64,000 nucleotides of DNA from Bacteroidota bacterium (GTDB lineage: Bacteria; Bacteroidota; Bacteroidia; Flavobacteriales; Weeksellaceae), in assembly GCA_018902795.1 (NCBI GenBank), contig JAHIQD010000020.1, forward strand, positions 186,001-250,000. The letters are read 5' to 3'. Positions 42,990 through 50,753 of this stretch are shown here, in pieces. Positions within the stretch are counted from its first letter, which is position 1, and each line of letters begins with the position of its first letter. A program made the translations under genes and the position numbers. The notes below the pieces were generated by a model. It was not told where the DNA came from. It saw nothing but the letters and a program-made list of their open reading frames with translations, and made no database searches.

Positions 42990-43739
42990 TCATTCGTCCC
43001 ACACCTCCATCACCTCAATCCCCAACCCCTCCTCACTCTTCATCACCACCCTTTCACCCGCCACAATCTCCTCAAATGATACCTTGGCCACCGCAAACAG
43101 GACACCCTTGCCTTCAGGCAATGCTCCCAAAGCAATTTCAAAAGACGCATCCGGAGATTCACGGTCAATAACAAAGGGATCACTGATCACCTGTTCAAAG
43201 GCAAACGATTCAAAATCGAGCCGCACAACACCAACCGTCACCTGCATACCGGATGCAGCCGGCGGAAAGCCGGCCTGATGAATATTAAAGCCCTGTACAC
43301 TGAAAGTCAACGTCTCCCGGTCAAACAGATGGGGACAGGCAAAAAACGCTGCCCGTTTCGGCGTAAAAACAAAATCCTTCAGAAGCGCTTTCCCTTCAGG
43401 TGAGGAAATACCATGATGGACAGACCGTTTTCCCCTCTCAGAACAGAGGTCTGCGTCTTTAATTTTTAAAAAAAGCTGCATCAGTCTGCGGTGCAGCGTA
43501 CCGTCCCGGTATCCGGAAAGAAAAGGCTTCACCGCTGTTTTAAAAGCCCGGTTCACTTTGGAACAGCCCGCAAACTCCGTATAGCTTTCTTTCACCCGCT
43601 CCATGTTTTGGCCTTTCAGGATGCGCTCTCGGGTAAAACCGCCACCGGCCATTCGTGCCAGAGCTTCACCCTCCCGGATATAATAGTTAACACCATCATA
43701 CGTACCTGTCACCACCTCGGGACCAATTTGCTTTGCCAT
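42990..43739 (-). CDS. DUF6266-like protein, copy 2
   Basis: 249 residues. The N-terminus (TGTYDGVNYYIREGEALARMAGGG, then FTRERILKGQNMERVKESYTEFAGCSKVNRAFKTAV) follows the same order as copies at 17153 and 60134: small Gly-rich opening, tyrosine/basic turn, then an Arg/Gln-rich helix. The C-terminal half is beta-rich (Ig-like). GC-rich against its surroundings. Family assignment by pattern only. Confidence 0.75.
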   Translation of the reverse strand: MAKQIGPEVVTGTYDGVNYYIREGEALARMAGGGFTRERILKGQNMERVKESYTEFAGCSKVNRAFKTAVKPFLSGYRDGTLHRRLMQLFLKIKDADLCSERGKRSVHHGISSPEGKALLKDFVFTPKRAAFFACPHLFDRETLTFSVQGFNIHQAGFPPAASGMQVTVGVVRLDFESFAFEQVISDPFVIDRESPDASFEIALGALPEGKGVLFAVAKVSFEEIVAGERVVMKSEEGLGIEVMEVWDE

Positions 43740-44559
43740 AATAATGCGTTTTTTTAGATGAAATCACTTCTTCCCTCTCCCTCACATCCCCTACAGATTC
43801 CGGACTGGCTGACAGGATAGGCATCACGCCTTCATAAGAAAATGACTTCATGCGGTTTAAAAAAATTAATCTGACAAGCCAAATTACGCATTTTTATGAA
43901 CATAACACAAAGATGATCAAACAGTTGACCACACGACCATAGTAAAGCATCCCGGGCTGGAAAATACAGCAGCAGGACAGAGATTATATGACAGCCTCTA
44001 AATTGGATCAGTAATCTGTAGCGCTGCGGAAATATTTTGATCCCTTAAAAAACACGCAAGGATCGGTGAATAAAACAGCAGAATCAATAAATATAAATGA
44101 TAAGATAGAGGTTGAAGACATCAGTGTTTGAAGGCACGCTCCTCCCACCCCTAAGAAGGGCCTCCTGCAGTTTATGCCGACTAAACTTGCCTGCCTCCCG
44201 CCAGTAAAAAGCGGATGAACCAATTCCCTTCCCCAATCTGCCCAGGTGGTGAGGGTCATGAAAGTACTTTGGCAAACTTCATATGAACTTTAGTCAGCAG
44301 GATGCGGTTAACTGCCATTCTTATAACTTGTCACAATACCTCCCACTTTGCCAAAGTGATATCCACTGGCTGAGGCTCTCGAAGCCACTGAATCGGTTGA
44401 CGCCCCTAAGCCATCGAATACGCGGAAACGCTGACCAGGACCCTGAGGCTCTCGAAGGGTCATTCAGGCCAATCCGCCAAAATACAGGCTGCCCTAATCA
44501 TCAGGAAAACGCTTACTGAAAAGATTACAATAGCGGAGGACACCCGAATAAACCTACGT
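43740..44559. other. Long intergenic region
   Basis: No convincing gene. Contains two more GAGG(C)TCTCGA hairpin units at 44369-44387 (TGGCTGAGGCTCTCGAAGCC) and 44439-44461. The open minus-strand frame at 44008-44259 is low-complexity and without family resemblance. Confidence 0.5.
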
Positions 44560-44605
44560 ATTACGGTTTCCCGTAATGTCCTACCTAAATATCTTGATAC
44601 ATTTG
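44560..44605 (+). promoter_or_regulatory. Palindromic operator and -7 box of the Cys-rich protein gene
   Basis: ATTACGGTTTCCCGTAAT (44560-44577) is the same palindrome as at 9997, read from the other strand. TACATTTG (44598-44605) is the -7 box. Between CCGTAA and the -7 box are 21 bases, as at 10.0 kb. Confidence 0.6.
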
Positions 44606-44632
44606 GTTAAACAAACCTGTGAAAAAATCACG

Positions 44633-44839
44633 ATGAAAAATTTCTATGTAAATAAGAACGCACAGAGCAACGGCGACCATGAGGTACATCATGAAACCTG
44701 CACCTGTCTGCCCTCAACCGTCAACAGAAAATATCTGGGTACCTTCAGCACCTGCAAAGAGGCGGTTAAGGAAGCAAAGAAAACATATACAAAATCCAAC
44801 GGGTGCAAAACTTGCTCTACTGAGTGTCACACCTCTTAA
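44633..44839 (+). CDS. Small Cys-rich conserved protein
   Basis: 68 residues from MKNFYVNKNAQSNGDHEVHH. Conserved pattern: NKNAQSNGDHEVHHETCTCLPS, NRKYLGTFSTCKEAVKEAKK, SNGCKTCSTECHTS. Five to six Cys and the DHEVH motif suggest a metal-binding or structural microprotein. Similar short proteins are common in Bacteroidota; function unknown to me. The longer frame beginning at 44576 cannot be right because the -7 box lies inside it. Confidence 0.85.
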   Translation: MKNFYVNKNAQSNGDHEVHHETCTCLPSTVNRKYLGTFSTCKEAVKEAKKTYTKSNGCKTCSTECHTS

Positions 44840-44874
44840 TGCTGAGGTAAGCAGTTTTTTGATCGGGTCAAATC

Positions 44875-45050
44875 AACCTTGACAAGGTTCCTAAAGACCA
44901 GCGCGCGATTCTAAAACCCCGGTGCTGCTAAAGTCCCCTGGGTCAACCTTGACAAGGTTGCTAAAAGATCAGCACGCGATCCTAAAAACCTTGGTGCCGC
45001 CCCGGTCCTCTCTCTTCAACCTTGTCAAGGTTTGAAACCTTGACAAGGTT
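44875..45050. repeat. AACCTTGWCAAGGTT palindrome array, first block
   Basis: Palindromes at 44875-44889, 44945-44959, and a pair at 45018-45032 / 45036-45050. The pair forms a 15-bp perfect hairpin with a three-base loop. Between the palindromes a shared spacer (CGCGATTCTAAAACC ... GCTAAAGTCC-like) repeats at about 70-bp intervals. Confidence 0.8.
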
Positions 45051-45222
45051 CCGCAAGGTTCAGTCTGAAATTAACACACTAAAAGACGAACAACCATTCT
45101 AAAAAACAACTGGAGGATCCGCGTTATTTATAATATTTTTTCTTAAGCCACAGGCTTGCTTTCACCAGCAGGATTAGTACCGGAACCTCTACCAACGGAC
45201 CGATGCCCCCCACAAATGCCTA
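45049..45222 (-). pseudogene. Duplicated acr3 3' end with its flanking repeat
   Basis: 45123-45220 matches the last 33 codons or so of acr3 at 47068-47163 (about 95 percent identity); the preceding 45049-45122 matches 47000-47067 as well. The copy stops abruptly next to the palindrome at 45225, beyond which the HEAT-gene cassette begins. Confidence 0.85.
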
Positions 45223-45224
45223 TC

Positions 45225-45239
45225 AACCTTGTCAAGGTT
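45225..45239. repeat. AACCTTGTCAAGGTT palindrome before the HEAT-gene cassette
   Basis: Followed by CAGTCTGGAATTAACACACT, the same tail as after the palindrome at 46991. These two copies are direct repeats that bracket the cassette. Confidence 0.8.
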
Positions 45240-45312
45240 CAGTCTGGAATTAACACACTGAAAGACTGACAATCAATCCTAAAAACCAATTTGGAGGGCT
45301 GGGTTATTTGTG

Positions 45313-45320
45313 TATATTTG
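45313..45320 (+). promoter_or_regulatory. Cassette-type leader of the HEAT gene
   Basis: TATATTTG in TTTGTGTATATTTGGAGCTA, 38 bases before the ATG at 45358. Confidence 0.55.
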
Positions 45321-45357
45321 GAGCTAGTTGCAAGCGTACCAAAACATTGCTCACATT

Positions 45358-46905
45358 ATGGAACTTGAGAAAGAATTAGAAATTTTACGGAAAAACAGAA
45401 GTTGGCTCTTTGGAAAAGAAAATTTTGAAGAAAAAATTGAAGCGTTAAATAACATTGATAAATTAGGACTTCCACGTGCAATTTCCCATTTAATTCCATT
45501 TCTAAAAAGCGAAAACATAGAAATTAGAAATCTAACCTTACTCGTAATTGTAAATCTTTTCGGAAAAATATCGACAAAGAAAGGTTTTTATGAAACTCTA
45601 AAATATGCAGATATAAAAGAGAATGATTTTATTTTCTATAAAAATAATTTTTCTGAAAAACATCTTGTCATAATTTTAGCTATTGCATCCTTAAACAGTA
45701 ATGGATTTGTCCGGGAAAAAGCACTTAAAGAAATGATCCAACTTCAAAATCCTTTTGCAATTCAATTCATTATTTACCGTCTTGCGGATTGGGTTAAAAA
45801 TATTCGCGAAGTTGCTGCTAAAGGAATTAAAGAATTCGAAAAAGCACTATTTTTAAATGATTTAATTGAAAATATTAAAATTTTTGGATGGCTGAAGTCT
45901 GTTCAAAGGGTAAACCTAGGTTCGGTGTATAGAGAAATTATAAATTTCATCATTCAGCAAAATAAAAATTATGTGACAGATCATTTTAAAAATTTTACGG
46001 ATAATACCCGCATTATCCTGGCAAAAGAATTATCTAAATCTAATGCATTAGAACAGAAAACCATCCAGATATTAATTTCTGACAGTCATTTCATTGTCCG
46101 CAATATCGTACTTGAAAACTTTGAAATTCTTTCACAAGAACAAATCAATTTATTATTAAAAGATAAATCATCCAAAATACGTTTTGAAACTTTATACCAA
46201 CTAAGAAACCAGCCCGATTTTAAGAAAGTAATTTTAGGATATATTGCAGACAAGTCGGCAGCAATTAGAAATTTTGCGAGACTTTCACTTAAAAGTGAAA
46301 ATTTAGATTTATCAGCAATTTATAAAACTAATCTGGAAACAGGTCAGCATATTGTGGGATCAATTTGTGGATTAGCAGAATTAGAATCCAAAGAATATGT
46401 TTATTTAATTGAAAAATATTTGAAAAGCAATTCTTTAAAATTCCAAAAATTTTCATTTTTAGCACTCACAAAACTGGATGAAAGAAAAGCTTATGAATTT
46501 GCCTTTGATAATCTGGATACTAAAAACATCGGATTAAATAATTTTATAATCAATTTTATATCAAAAAGAAGCAACTCCAATGTTTTGGAAAAAGCAAGAA
46601 AAATTTTTGAGAAAGGCGACGAGCATTTAAAAATTTCAATGTTAAGATTATTTGCAAAAATTGGAAAATTTGCAACAGTTGGAGACTTAATGATTGGAAC
46701 AATGAACGAAAATGAAATTATTAGAAATTTAAGTGTACAACTTATAAATCAATGGAAACAAAAAGCAAATTCTTATTTTATTTCCCCAAAAACTGAAGAA
46801 CTTGAGCGGGCAAATCAAATATTTCAAGAAGCCTATTATTTTCACGAAAACAAGAAACTATATTTTCAAAATCCTATAAACGAAATAGACTTTTATCTTA
46901 AATAG
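45358..46905 (+). CDS. HEAT-repeat protein
   Basis: 515 residues from the ATG at 45358 (MELEKELEILRKNRSWLFGK); an upstream TTG in frame at 45328 is less likely. The whole protein is helical in HEAT-like pairs: LPRAISHLIPFLKSENIEIRNLTLLVIVNLFG, SNGFVREKALKEMIQLQN, DKSSKIRFETLYQLRN, DKSAAIRNFARLSLKSE. Very AT-rich and lysine/asparagine-rich against the neighbours, so recently acquired. HEAT arrays bind other proteins or nucleic acid; no partner is evident. It is enclosed by palindrome direct repeats. Confidence 0.85.
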   Translation: MELEKELEILRKNRSWLFGKENFEEKIEALNNIDKLGLPRAISHLIPFLKSENIEIRNLTLLVIVNLFGKISTKKGFYETLKYADIKENDFIFYKNNFSEKHLVIILAIASLNSNGFVREKALKEMIQLQNPFAIQFIIYRLADWVKNIREVAAKGIKEFEKALFLNDLIENIKIFGWLKSVQRVNLGSVYREIINFIIQQNKNYVTDHFKNFTDNTRIILAKELSKSNALEQKTIQILISDSHFIVRNIVLENFEILSQEQINLLLKDKSSKIRFETLYQLRNQPDFKKVILGYIADKSAAIRNFARLSLKSENLDLSAIYKTNLETGQHIVGSICGLAELESKEYVYLIEKYLKSNSLKFQKFSFLALTKLDERKAYEFAFDNLDTKNIGLNNFIINFISKRSNSNVLEKARKIFEKGDEHLKISMLRLFAKIGKFATVGDLMIGTMNENEIIRNLSVQLINQWKQKANSYFISPKTEELERANQIFQEAYYFHENKKLYFQNPINEIDFYLK

Positions 46906-46990
46906 TAATAGCACCTGTTGCTAATAACAGGATTTAGCTTTGCGCGGTCCGGATGCACTCTGGGAGAGTCTTGAAAATTAAACTTTTATC

Positions 46991-47005
46991 AACCTTGTCA
47001 AGGTT
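46991..47005. repeat. AACCTTGTCAAGGTT palindrome after the HEAT gene
   Basis: Direct-repeat partner of 45225-45239, including the following CGTCTGGAATTAACACCCT stretch; acr3 begins 62 bases further on. Confidence 0.8.
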
Positions 47006-47067
47006 CCGTCTGGAATTAACACCCTAAAAGATGGACAAGCATTCTAGAAGCCAACTGGAGGACCCGG

Positions 47068-48099
47068 TTATCTGTAATATTTTTTCTTAAGCCACAGGCT
47101 TGCTTTCACCAGCAGGATCAGTACCGGAACCTCTACCAACGGACCGATGACCCCAACAAATGCCTGTGGCGAATGAATACCGAAAACAGCGATTGCCACG
47201 GCAATTGCCAATTCAAAGTTGTTGCCTGTGGCGGTAAATGCGATGGATGCGTTTTTATCATAAGGCAGATGCATAGATTTGCTGATAAAGAAGCTCACGA
47301 AAAACATCAGTACAAAATAGATGATTAACGGTATTGCTACTTTTATCACATCCATGGGCAATTCTATTATTTTATCGCCTTTAAGACTGAACATTAATAC
47401 GATGGTAAACAGTAAAGCATATAAGGTAATGGGCGATATTTTGGGTATGAATGTTCTGTTATACCATTCCAGACCCTTTGATTGTACCAATGTGTAACGG
47501 CTTATAAAGCCTGCCACAAAAGGAATACCTAAGTAAATCATCACGCTTTTCGTAATTTCTTTCATTGATACGCTGACATTGAAATCGGCTAACCCCAATT
47601 TATGAGGTAATACGTTGATAAAAAGCCATACCAGAAAACTGTAACTCAATATCTGAAAGATGCTGTTTAACGCGACCAGTAATGCTGTATATTCTCTGTT
47701 GGCTTTTGCCAAATCACTCCATACGATCACCATGGCGATACATCTTGCCAAACCTATGAGGACCAAGCCTGTCATATAGCCGGGTTCGCTGCGTAAAAAT
47801 AAAACGGCTAACCCAAACATCAGTACAGTGCCGATGACCCAATTCAGCAGTAAGGATATGCCGATTACTTTTTTATCCGTGAACGCTTTGGGCAATAAGG
47901 TATAATCCACTTTTGCCAATGGCGGGTACATCATCAGAATGAGCCCTATCGCTAAAGGGATGTTGGTAGTGCCTATGGACAGGCGGTCTGTCACTTTAGA
48001 AATATTGGGAAAGCAATAACCCAAACCTACACCGGATGCCATTGCGAGGAATATCCATAAGGTAAGGTAGCGGTCAGGAAATTTTAATTGGGGCTGCAT
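47068..48099 (-). CDS. acr3: Arsenite efflux transporter of the ACR3 family
   Basis: 343 residues, ten membrane helices. ACR3 motifs: WIFLAMASGVGLGYCFP, the conserved cysteine region in VLIGLARCIAMVIVW, and NNFELAIAVAIAVFG near the end. It expels arsenite from the cytoplasm, driven by the membrane potential. Its start overlaps the arsC stop by 16 bases. Last gene of the ars operon. Confidence 0.95.
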   Translation of the reverse strand: MQPQLKFPDRYLTLWIFLAMASGVGLGYCFPNISKVTDRLSIGTTNIPLAIGLILMMYPPLAKVDYTLLPKAFTDKKVIGISLLLNWVIGTVLMFGLAVLFLRSEPGYMTGLVLIGLARCIAMVIVWSDLAKANREYTALLVALNSIFQILSYSFLVWLFINVLPHKLGLADFNVSVSMKEITKSVMIYLGIPFVAGFISRYTLVQSKGLEWYNRTFIPKISPITLYALLFTIVLMFSLKGDKIIELPMDVIKVAIPLIIYFVLMFFVSFFISKSMHLPYDKNASIAFTATGNNFELAIAVAIAVFGIHSPQAFVGVIGPLVEVPVLILLVKASLWLKKKYYR

Positions 48100-48707
48100 C
48101 TTCTGATTTTTGAAAAGACATAAAACATTTCACTTGCGATCTCCATGCTTCTTTCTGCATATACCCTGGATTGCTCCGGTGTATGGTCTGACATTTTAGG
48201 ATCGTCATAGGTGACAGGTATTCTCTCTTCTGCTCCTGCAATAAAAGGACAGTCACCGTCTGCCTGAGAGCAGGTCATCACTGCTGTAAATGCCGATACC
48301 GGATTGAAAAGGCTGTCGTATTTTTTAGAAAAACCAATGACAGGCAAAGCATTATCTCTGTATTTTACAGCATATACCGGATTATTGGTGTCAGCAATTT
48401 TGAAGATACTGAACCCCTGATCAGTCAATGTTTCTGCCACTTTCGGAAACAGTGCTGTTTCTTCTGTACCGCCTGAATAACAATGTACGTTCGGGATATT
48501 AAAGTACGCCCCTGCCAACTGGGCCCAAACCTGTGCTAAATGGCTTCTTCGTGAATTATGAGTGCAGATGAAAATGATATTTATTTCCTGCTGACGGTCT
48601 GTTTTCTGCTGTATCACATCGATCAGCGGCTGGAGGACGGCTTGGCGTTCTTCGCTGATGTTCTGCAGCTGTAATTGCGCTATTGTTTTTGATAATGCTG
48701 AATACAT
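48084..48707 (-). CDS. arsC: Arsenate reductase, low-molecular-weight phosphatase type
   Basis: 207 residues. The P-loop CTHNSRRS (C-x5-R-S) marks the LMW-PTP group, with further Cys in MTCSQADGDCPFIAGA and the DPK-type end. It reduces arsenate to arsenite, which ACR3 exports. The N-terminal 40 residues (LSKTIAQLQLQNISEERQAVL) are an extension common in Bacteroidota ArsC. Confidence 0.93.
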   Translation of the reverse strand: MYSALSKTIAQLQLQNISEERQAVLQPLIDVIQQKTDRQQEINIIFICTHNSRRSHLAQVWAQLAGAYFNIPNVHCYSGGTEETALFPKVAETLTDQGFSIFKIADTNNPVYAVKYRDNALPVIGFSKKYDSLFNPVSAFTAVMTCSQADGDCPFIAGAEERIPVTYDDPKMSDHTPEQSRVYAERSMEIASEMFYVFSKIRRCSPN

Positions 48708-48733
48708 AAATTTGCTTTTTTGTTGGGTACCCG

Positions 48734-49225
48734 TTAATCTATTCCGGTATTTTTACTTCTGCGTTCCATAAGTACATTGTCTTTCCAGATGCCGTTTTTC
48801 TTTCCTATTTTCTCCCTGTAACCTACCAACCTGAAACCGCAATTTTCGTGCAGTCTGATACTGCTTTGGTTTTCTGAAAATATACCGGACTGCAGCGTCC
48901 AGATTCCGTTTGCTTCGCTCTGTTTAATCAGTTCATTCAACAGCATTGTACCGATCCCTTTTCCTCTTTCTTCCTGTGCTGTATAAACACTTACTTCTGC
49001 TACTCCTGCATAAACACATCTGCCGGAAACCGGCGTTAACGCAGTCCAGCCAAGCATTTTATTATTATCGTAAATGCTGATCCTGCAAAAGTCCAGATGC
49101 CCTTTGTCCCATTCTTCCCATGTTGGCAAACCGTTCTGAAAAGTCGCTGTGTGGGTTGCCAGTCCCTGTTGATAGATTTCTTCAACTTCAGAAAAATTAT
49201 CTTTGGTAATTAATTGTATTTCCAT
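48734..49225 (-). CDS. GNAT acetyltransferase of the ars operon (ArsN-like)
   Basis: 163 residues from the ATG at 49225 (MEIQLITKDNFSEVEEIYQQGL). Acetyl-CoA site EERGKGIGTMLLNELIKQSEANG and FSENQSSIRLHENCGFRLVG. Position between DUF6428 and arsC suggests ArsN1-type arsenic-linked acetylation (for example of arsinothricin-like compounds), which is inference from the context. Confidence 0.88.
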   Translation of the reverse strand: MEIQLITKDNFSEVEEIYQQGLATHTATFQNGLPTWEEWDKGHLDFCRISIYDNNKMLGWTALTPVSGRCVYAGVAEVSVYTAQEERGKGIGTMLLNELIKQSEANGIWTLQSGIFSENQSSIRLHENCGFRLVGYREKIGKKNGIWKDNVLMERRSKNTGID

Positions 49226-49236
49226 GGTTATGGTGT

Positions 49237-49701
49237 TCAGCAACATCCCGAATCAGGGGTACAGCAAGCCTTATTCAGCTCCGATAATTTCAGCTTTTGC
49301 TTTTCTCCGGGAATACCGCAGGAGTCACTCGCCAGACAGGCAGTCTGTTTGTTCTTCAGTATAAAATACTTTCCGTTAAAGTCTAAATCATATTTACCGA
49401 TTGTTTCGCTTTGGTATTCTACTTCGATTTCGCCTTCTTCAATACCTAATTTTTCTTCAGACAGTCTGATGATATTTAACAGTTTGGTGGGTTTTAACCG
49501 GTGATCAAAATCGTCTGCATTCCATAATTGAAAGCTGACGGATTTTTCATGTCGGATCGTTCCGCCACAGTCAATAAAATGTTTGGTGATCACTCCTATT
49601 TCTGTAACGTGGAAGTGTTCCGGTACAGATGTTCCGTTCTCTAACTGAAACTCAACATGATTCAGTGCCGGTAAGATTTCTTTGATTTCTGAAAGTTTCA
49701 T
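49237..49701 (-). CDS. DUF6428 family protein of the ars operon
   Basis: 154 residues. LENGTSVPEHFHVTEIGVITKHFIDCGGTIR and SFQLWNADDFDHRLKPTKLL are typical of DUF6428. The C-terminal tail adds ACLASDSCGIPG and ends CCTPDSGCC, seven Cys within about 35 residues. Genes of this type sit regularly between arsR and arsC in Bacteroidota. A Cys-rich tail could bind arsenite; not proven. Confidence 0.88.
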   Translation of the reverse strand: MKLSEIKEILPALNHVEFQLENGTSVPEHFHVTEIGVITKHFIDCGGTIRHEKSVSFQLWNADDFDHRLKPTKLLNIIRLSEEKLGIEEGEIEVEYQSETIGKYDLDFNGKYFILKNKQTACLASDSCGIPGEKQKLKLSELNKACCTPDSGCC

Positions 49702-49758
49702 TGTTATTTATTTAATTGTTATATTGCTTTATTACGATAGATCTGTTTAAAAAAATGC

Positions 49759-50088
49759 TTAACAGCATTTATCAATGCCTGCGTGATCCACAAAGAAAGT
49801 ATTGAGTTCCTTTTTAAGCTGCTGCCAGACATTTTCATCAATGCAGTAACACACACTTGTTCCCTCTATATTGCCTTTGATGATGCCGATATTTTTCAGT
49901 TCTTTCAGATGCTGTGAAACCGTCGCCTGTGCAAGTCCCAGTTCTTCGACCAGATCATTACAGATGCAGGCATTCTGCTTAATGATGTATTGCAGGATCG
50001 CTATGCGGGCCGGATGAGCCACTGCCTTTAATGAAGTGGCTAAGCCGTTTTGTTGCGCTGTGAATATTTCAGTTTTTGTGACGCCCAT
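49759..50088 (-). CDS. arsR: ArsR family arsenic-responsive repressor
   Basis: 109 residues. Winged HTH (LKAVAHPARIAILQYIIKQNACICNDLVEELGLAQATVSQHLKELKNIG). Cysteines at NACICNDL and the end CC could bind As(III). First gene of the operon; DUF6428, GNAT, arsC and acr3 follow on the same strand with gaps of 57, 11, 26 and -16 bases. Confidence 0.95.
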   Translation of the reverse strand: MGVTKTEIFTAQQNGLATSLKAVAHPARIAILQYIIKQNACICNDLVEELGLAQATVSQHLKELKNIGIIKGNIEGTSVCYCIDENVWQQLKKELNTFFVDHAGIDKCC

Positions 50089-50102
50089 TTTATTTTAATT
50101 AC

Positions 50103-50118
50103 ATCGCAATATTACGAT
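50103..50118. promoter_or_regulatory. Probable ArsR operator
   Basis: ATCGCAATATTACGAT, a palindrome with ATCG/CGAT arms, 15 bases upstream of arsR. A related but weaker TATTGCTTTATTACGATA lies between arsR and the DUF6428 gene (about 49727-49744), possibly a second site. Confidence 0.6.
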
Positions 50119-50233
50119 AATTAAATTAAACAGCCTTACACGATCTGGTTTTTTTCACTTTTTCAAACTCAAAACTTTTCCCTTTGCTATGTACTTTAGT
50201 CCCACAGGATGTTTCCGCGTATCCTTCGTGGTC

Positions 50234-50472
50234 AACCTTGTCAAGGTTTGGAACCTTGACAAGGTTCCGTCTGGAATTAAACCTAAAGATTAACACGCGA
50301 TTCTAAAACCCCATTGCCGCTACGTCCTCTCGATCCACCTTGTCAAGGTTTGTAACCTTGACAAGGTTCCTCCTAGAATTAAACCCTAAAGATTAACAGG
50401 CGATTCTAAAAACGCCGGTGCCGCCAGAGTCCTCTCTTCAACCTTGTCAAGGTTTGAAACCTTGACAAGGTT
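50234..50472. repeat. AACCTTGWCAAGGTT palindrome array, second block
   Basis: Three paired hairpins (50234/50252, 50336/50354, 50440/50458; the first unit of the middle pair starts CACCTT). Starts within a pair are exactly 18 bp apart and pairs recur at about 100 bp, with a shared spacer (CCTAAAGATTAACACGCGAT, then TCTAAAACCCC, then CCGCTACGTCCTCTC). The rest of 50473-50753 has no gene. Confidence 0.82.
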
Positions 50473-50753
50473 CCTTCTCTACACTCATTTAAAAACCTCT
50501 TTTTCATTAAAATAAATGTCTTAGGCTCCGATGCCGCACGATTGTACCATGTGCCCTCAAGCATTTCCCCTCTTCTTAACCAAATGAAAATCACGGTACC
50601 GCCATCCTGTCGAAAGATATCCGTCGGATATGGTCAACTTCAAAACTGATAACAGATAAAGCTTTTTACTTTTAATAAACTGCACAGATATTGGGATAAA
50701 TAATACCCAGGTGTTAGCGCTGCGCTTTATAATTTTGCATCAAAGAACTGAAT

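Noticed and set aside
44008..44259. 83-codon minus-strand frame
   Set aside because: Low similarity to any protein pattern, Trp/Gly-rich in non-coding style, lies in a repeat-containing gap.
44875..50472. CRISPR-like array of AACCTTGTCAAGGTT repeats
   Set aside because: Spacers are themselves repeated, unit distances vary, and no cas genes are present.
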